Source of the DNA: an uncultured Clostridia bacterium
GTDB lineage: Bacteria; Bacillota_A; Clostridia; Oscillospirales; Oscillospiraceae
Direction of reading: 5' to 3'
Length of the DNA: 16,142 nucleotides
Assembly (NCBI GenBank): GCA_949289625.1
Contig: CASEPH010000434.1
Coordinates: forward strand, 1-16,142
Positions 12,971 through 16,142 of the stretch are shown here, in pieces. Every line of letters starts with the position of its first letter. Position 1 is the stretch's first letter. A model generated the notes under the pieces. It did no database searches. It saw nothing but the letters and a program-made list of their open reading frames with translations, and was not told the origin of the DNA. Made by a program: the position numbers and the translations under genes.

Positions 12971-14305
12971 ATGGAACAGGATTTGACAATAGGACGTGTG
13001 AGTGGAGCGCTGACTCGGTTTGTATTGCCGTTTCTAGCGGCGTCGATTTTGCAGTTTTTATACTCGGTGGTGGATATGATTATCGTGGGGCAGTTTTCGG
13101 ATTCCGCCGCCATCTCTGCGGTAAACACCGCCGGGCAGATCATGCTGCTGGTGACGGGACTGGTTTCCGGAATCGCCACCGGTGGTACGGTTCTTATCGG
13201 TCAAGCCGTCGGCGGGAAGAAGCCGGAGGCGGTCCGGGATACCATCCATTCCATGACGGTGATCTTTTTGGTGGCTGCCGTGGTGCTCACCGGAGGACTG
13301 CTGGCAGCCAATCACGCCTTGGTATCGGTGATGCAAGTCCCGGAAGCCGCCGTGGTCCCGGCACGGAGCTACCTCTGGATTTGCAGTCTGGGCAGCGTCT
13401 TTATTGTGTGGTATAACGGTGTGTCCGGTATCCTCCGGGGACTGGGAGATTCCAAGCATCCCATGTATTTTGTGGCCTGTTCCTGTATTCTGAACATCAT
13501 TGGCGACCTGATCCTGGTGGGCGGTTTTTCCTTGGGCGCATCTGGGGCGGCATTGGCTACAGTGCTGGCCCAGGGCGTGGCCTGCGTAATGAGCCTTTAT
13601 ACCCTGCAAAAAGGGGAATACAGAATTTCTGGGCGCATATGGCGCTACCGTCCCGGGAAGATCCTTTCGGTGCTTCGCCTGGGAATCCCTGTGGCCGCCC
13701 AGGACGGCCTGACCAATCTGTCGTTCCTTCTGATCACGGCCATTGTAAACGCTATGGGATTGGAGAAGTCTGCAGCGGTGGGGGTGGTGGAGCGAATCAT
13801 TGGATTCTGTATGCTGGCGCCCATTGCATTCCTGTCCGCCCTATCAGCCTTTACGGCTCAGAATATGGGGGCTGGAAAAACAGAACGAACCAAAGAGGGG
13901 CTAAAAATATCCATTGGGCTTTGCGCGTCGGTTACCGCCATTTGCTTTCTGCTGTGTGAAGTCATACCGTCAGGGCTGGTGCATCTGTTTACCCAGGATA
14001 TGGCGGTGATCCAAAACGGAACGGACTATCTCCGAACCTATTCTCTGGATATTTTCCTGGTTGCTTTTGTGTTTTGCCTCAACGGCTTCTTTGCGGGATA
14101 TGGAAAAACAGGCTTTACCATGGCAAACTGTGTGCTCTCCACATTCCTAATCCGTGTTCCTCTGGTCTATGCAATCAGCCGAATTCCCGGCGTCAGTCTG
14201 ACTATGATTGGATTGGCGGCTCCTTTGGCTTCGGTGGGGCAAATCATCATGCAGTTGATTTACTATAGAATGGGGAAATGGCGAGGGCTGGAAACAAAGC
14301 CGTAA
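12971..14305 (+). CDS. MATE family multidrug/sodium efflux transporter
   Basis: A 444-residue membrane protein of the MATE (NorM/DinF-like) family, exporting organic compounds by Na+ or H+ antiport, with about twelve hydrophobic segments in two similar halves. The N-terminal half shows FVLPFLAASILQFLYSVVDMI and GGTVLIGQAVGGKKPEAVR; the second half shows LGIPVAAQDGLTNLSFL and ALSAFTAQNMGAGKTERTKEG, the matching repeat. An upstream in-frame ATG at 12839 would run through the terminator hairpin; the ATG at 12971, after AGGAGGGGAG, gives the normal family start. It has its own promoter after the SDR-VOC terminator and may export a product or toxic substrate of the neighbouring pathway. The substrate is not visible. 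Confidence 0.94.
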   Translation: MEQDLTIGRVSGALTRFVLPFLAASILQFLYSVVDMIIVGQFSDSAAISAVNTAGQIMLLVTGLVSGIATGGTVLIGQAVGGKKPEAVRDTIHSMTVIFLVAAVVLTGGLLAANHALVSVMQVPEAAVVPARSYLWICSLGSVFIVWYNGVSGILRGLGDSKHPMYFVACSCILNIIGDLILVGGFSLGASGAALATVLAQGVACVMSLYTLQKGEYRISGRIWRYRPGKILSVLRLGIPVAAQDGLTNLSFLLITAIVNAMGLEKSAAVGVVERIIGFCMLAPIAFLSALSAFTAQNMGAGKTERTKEGLKISIGLCASVTAICFLLCEVIPSGLVHLFTQDMAVIQNGTDYLRTYSLDIFLVAFVFCLNGFFAGYGKTGFTMANCVLSTFLIRVPLVYAISRIPGVSLTMIGLAAPLASVGQIIMQLIYYRMGKWRGLETKP

Positions 14306-14365
14306 TTCTGGAGTTACAGTCTGTAAGCGGAAAGACGGGCGAGAAAGGGAATTGAGTCCACCGAA

Positions 14366-15325
14366 TTATATTTGCGTGCCCAAATCCACATTCCAGTGAT
14401 CCTTTGCCTCCTGACTTTCAATAAAGTCCATGGCCTGCGCTTTATCTTCTTTAAAAAATGCCTCCGTCTGCTGGAGAAAAAACAGTGCAGATTCCGTCAA
14501 GCGCACGCCCTGTCTCCGAACAATCCCCATTTGCGTCAGGGGAAGATTTTCCTCAAACCGAACATAATGTATCGGCAGATCAGGATTGAGCCGTTTATAC
14601 TTATAATAATTGGGCAGTGGCGCCACTGCAATACCACGGCCGGAGCTGATGAGCGCGGTCTCCACCTGGGTGTCGTCGCATTCAAAGAGGATCTGCGGGA
14701 TGAAGCCGTAGCTGGATTCGATGGTCTTAAAAAAGTCGGCGTCATCTCTGCAATAGTTGCAGATCAGCGGCTGGTCCGCCAACTCCTGCACGCTGATGCG
14801 TTTGCGGAGGGCAAAGGGATGGCCTTTATGTACAATGGCAATTCGTTCGCTGGTCAGCATGGGGATGTATTCCAGCACCTTTGTTTTTGCTTCCCCAAAG
14901 TAGAATCCGAAATCTGCGTCATCTGCTAGGACCCGGTCGTACACGTCCACATGAGAGCAGTGGATCTGTTTGATCTTAATCTGCTTGTCCACCGGATAGC
15001 GATGCAGAATTTCCGTGATAAAATCCATTTGACTGCTGACAACTCGCAGCTGGTCAAAGGAGGAACGCTGGGCGGCTCGAACGGCATCAATGCCGCTGTT
15101 GAGCTCGTTGAGGGTTCGTTCCACATACTCTAAAAATAACTTTCCGTTTTTTGTCAGCGTCACCTTTCCACGCCGGCGTTCAAACAGTTTCACACCCAGA
15201 TCATCCTCCAGCCGGGACAGACTGGTGCTCAGGTTTGGCTGGCTGACAAACATGGCCTGGGCCGCTTTGGTGATATTTTCATAATGAGCTATGGTGCAAA
15301 AATACTGGAGCTGTAAGAGATCCAT
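14366..15325 (-). CDS. LysR-type transcriptional regulator
   Basis: A 319-residue DNA-binding regulator. The N-terminal winged helix-turn-helix (about 1-60) contains ITKAAQAMFVSQPNLSTSLSRLEDDLGVKLFER, followed by the linker helix and a LysR_substrate effector domain (from about 88), with blocks such as IAIVHKGHPFALRKRISVQELADQPLI and SGRGIAVAPLPNYY typical of the family. AGGAGG stands about 6 nt before the ATG. It converges on the MATE gene with only 60 nt between, which holds no clear terminator. LysR proteins usually control the gene divergent from them, but here the upstream gene lies on the same strand, so the targets may be the ene-reductase/SDR divergent region or the MATE gene. That is inference. 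Confidence 0.94.
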   Translation of the reverse strand: MDLLQLQYFCTIAHYENITKAAQAMFVSQPNLSTSLSRLEDDLGVKLFERRRGKVTLTKNGKLFLEYVERTLNELNSGIDAVRAAQRSSFDQLRVVSSQMDFITEILHRYPVDKQIKIKQIHCSHVDVYDRVLADDADFGFYFGEAKTKVLEYIPMLTSERIAIVHKGHPFALRKRISVQELADQPLICNYCRDDADFFKTIESSYGFIPQILFECDDTQVETALISSGRGIAVAPLPNYYKYKRLNPDLPIHYVRFEENLPLTQMGIVRRQGVRLTESALFFLQQTEAFFKEDKAQAMDFIESQEAKDHWNVDLGTQI

Positions 15326-15408
15326 GAGTAACCTCCTATTTTCCTGTGATGTGCCTTAGGTTTGTATGGCTTGGAAAGACGGAAATGAAAGCGACATCGC
15401 TACTGCTG

Positions 15409-15437
15409 ATTTTATGGCTATTTTACTCTTTTTTCAA
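15409..15437 (-). promoter_or_regulatory. Promoter of the LysR gene
   Basis: On the minus strand TTGAAA (15432-15437) and TAAAAT (15409-15414) are separated by 17 nt, about 85 nt upstream of the start at 15325, leaving room for autoregulatory binding sites. Confidence 0.7.
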
Positions 15438-15630
15438 GAGAATGAAAAGTATAAAATAACATGATTCTACATCAAGCAATCACTTGCTGTATGTAAAGTG
15501 CGTCATTGCTATGAGAGCGCAATAACAGACAGGACTGCGGACATTCAGCTTTCTCCTTTTGGAGGCAACTGTTGTCCACAGCCCTTGTCTCAAATCTACG
15601 CCTGTTGTGCAAATGAAAACGCATTGTGGC
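15438..15630. other. Intergenic stretch without a supported gene
   Basis: Between the LysR promoter and the 3' end of the last gene I see no convincing coding region, RNA gene or terminator with a T-run. An imperfect inverted repeat, CTG-c-GGACA (15535-15543) with TGTCC-a-CAG (15573-15581), may be the 3' structure of the upstream transcript, but its loop is 29 nt long. Confidence 0.4.
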
Positions 15631-16142
15631 CTATTCCCAGAGTGGATCACTGGAGTTGACCGCTGCAATGACCTGGAAGGTGTGGTCGGTTGTTTCGGCA
15701 TGTAGGGACCATGTGTCTCCATCGGCAGTTACATACCAGCCGGTGGATTCGCAGATGGATTCGGGATTCGGTAAGTGACAGAGCACATGCAGCAGTCGGA
15801 TCGCCATGGCAACTTCCTGGGCATATGGCGTATCTTCGTCCAGATAGGCAAGCCTCTCGGGGTAGGAGCCGCAAAGTATTTCAGACAGCTGCGTCTGAAA
15901 TTCCGCAGAATCGGCTGGAATGGCGCTGAAATCTGTCTGGAGAAGCCGATATACCAGCAGATCTTCCCAGGACAAGGACGGGGCCGGTTCCTCCGAGTCG
16001 TGAAAATACTGGCTTAAATTTGGGATTGCAGCAGCTGCTTCTGTTAGGAGTGGTTCCGAGCTAGTAGTAGGCCCTGCGCCAAATTCGACTCGGTAGAAAT
16101 CGTCTGTGGCCAGATTGCAGAGCCGCATCCGGTAGCTTGCCT
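15631..16142 (-). CDS. Hypothetical protein, 5' end outside window
   Basis: The frame is open at the window edge and ends in TAG at 15631-15633, giving 170 visible codons. An internal ATG at 16128 exists, but the reading continues upstream as ASYRM and no RBS is visible before that ATG in the 14 bases available, so the true start is probably outside. I do not recognise a family. The visible part is acidic and soluble, with helical leucine-rich segments (SWEDLLVYRLLQTDF, EVAMAIRLLHVLCHLP) and a C-terminal part that looks like beta strands (GWYVTADGDTWSLHAETTDHTFQVIAAV). There is no membrane helix in this portion. It could be the extracellular or regulatory part of a larger protein. Confidence 0.6.
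   Translation of the reverse strand, partial: ASYRMRLCNLATDDFYRVEFGAGPTTSSEPLLTEAAAAIPNLSQYFHDSEEPAPSLSWEDLLVYRLLQTDFSAIPADSAEFQTQLSEILCGSYPERLAYLDEDTPYAQEVAMAIRLLHVLCHLPNPESICESTGWYVTADGDTWSLHAETTDHTFQVIAAVNSSDPLWE

Noticed and set aside
15572..15580. TTGTCCACA resembling a DnaA box
   Set aside because: It is a single copy with a mismatch and no cluster or A/T-rich unwinding region nearby, so not evidence for an origin.
15480..15722. 80-residue minus-strand open frame overlapping the end of the last gene
   Set aside because: It overlaps the better-supported frame ending at 15631, has no RBS and shows no recognisable motif.
1..16142. Mobile elements, CRISPR arrays, tRNA or rRNA genes, phage genes
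   Set aside because: I saw no transposase or integrase motifs, regularly spaced repeats, tRNA-like cloverleaf or rRNA sequence in the window.

Overview
The window looks like chromosomal DNA from a mid-GC anaerobic Firmicute of the Clostridia, plausibly an Oscillospiraceae-like gut commensal. The reasons are strong AGGAGG ribosome binding sites, TTGACA/TATAAT-type promoters, lipoprotein substrate-binding proteins with Ser/Thr/Ala/Glu-rich linkers, an Fe-S flavoprotein typical of anaerobes, and no transposons, rRNA, tRNA or CRISPR. Genus-level placement is inference.

Layout. (1) Bases 1-764, minus: 5' part of an amino-acid-type ABC substrate-binding lipoprotein gene, with a clear promoter. (2) Bases 1159-4705, plus: a tight four-gene operon encoding an L-fucose-isomerase-like protein, a small protein with acyl-carrier-protein-like features, SufE and SufS. 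It has dyad operators upstream and an intrinsic terminator downstream. No SufBCD scaffold genes are present, so this is probably not a housekeeping Fe-S operon but a dedicated sulfur-handling or thiolation system. (3) Bases 11377-4819, minus: a five-gene operon encoding an Fe-S Old Yellow Enzyme-type ene-reductase, a two-domain RbsA/MglA-type ABC ATPase, two RbsC-type permeases and an RbsB-like binding lipoprotein placed last. (4) Bases 11681-12838, plus and divergent from (3): a short-chain dehydrogenase and a VOC metalloprotein. The divergent intergenic region has consensus promoters on both strands, a 20-bp direct repeat and a perfect palindrome. (5) Bases 12971-14305, plus: a MATE efflux transporter with its own promoter. 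(6) Bases 15325-14366, minus: a LysR-type regulator with its own promoter. (7) Bases 15631-16142, minus: the 3' part of an unrecognised gene that runs off the window.

How the genes may work together. Regions 3 and 4 look like one import-and-reduce module: a sugar-type importer brings in a small organic substrate, the ene-reductase saturates a C=C bond, the SDR acts on a carbonyl or alcohol, and the VOC protein could be an epimerase or lyase. The ene-reductase/SDR/VOC combination resembles the enzyme classes of equol (isoflavone) reduction, but the substrate cannot be read from sequence. The MATE pump and LysR regulator next to it may export a product and control the locus. Region 2 is the most novel-looking part: sulfur mobilisation (SufS to SufE) coupled to a carrier-like protein and a sugar-isomerase fold.
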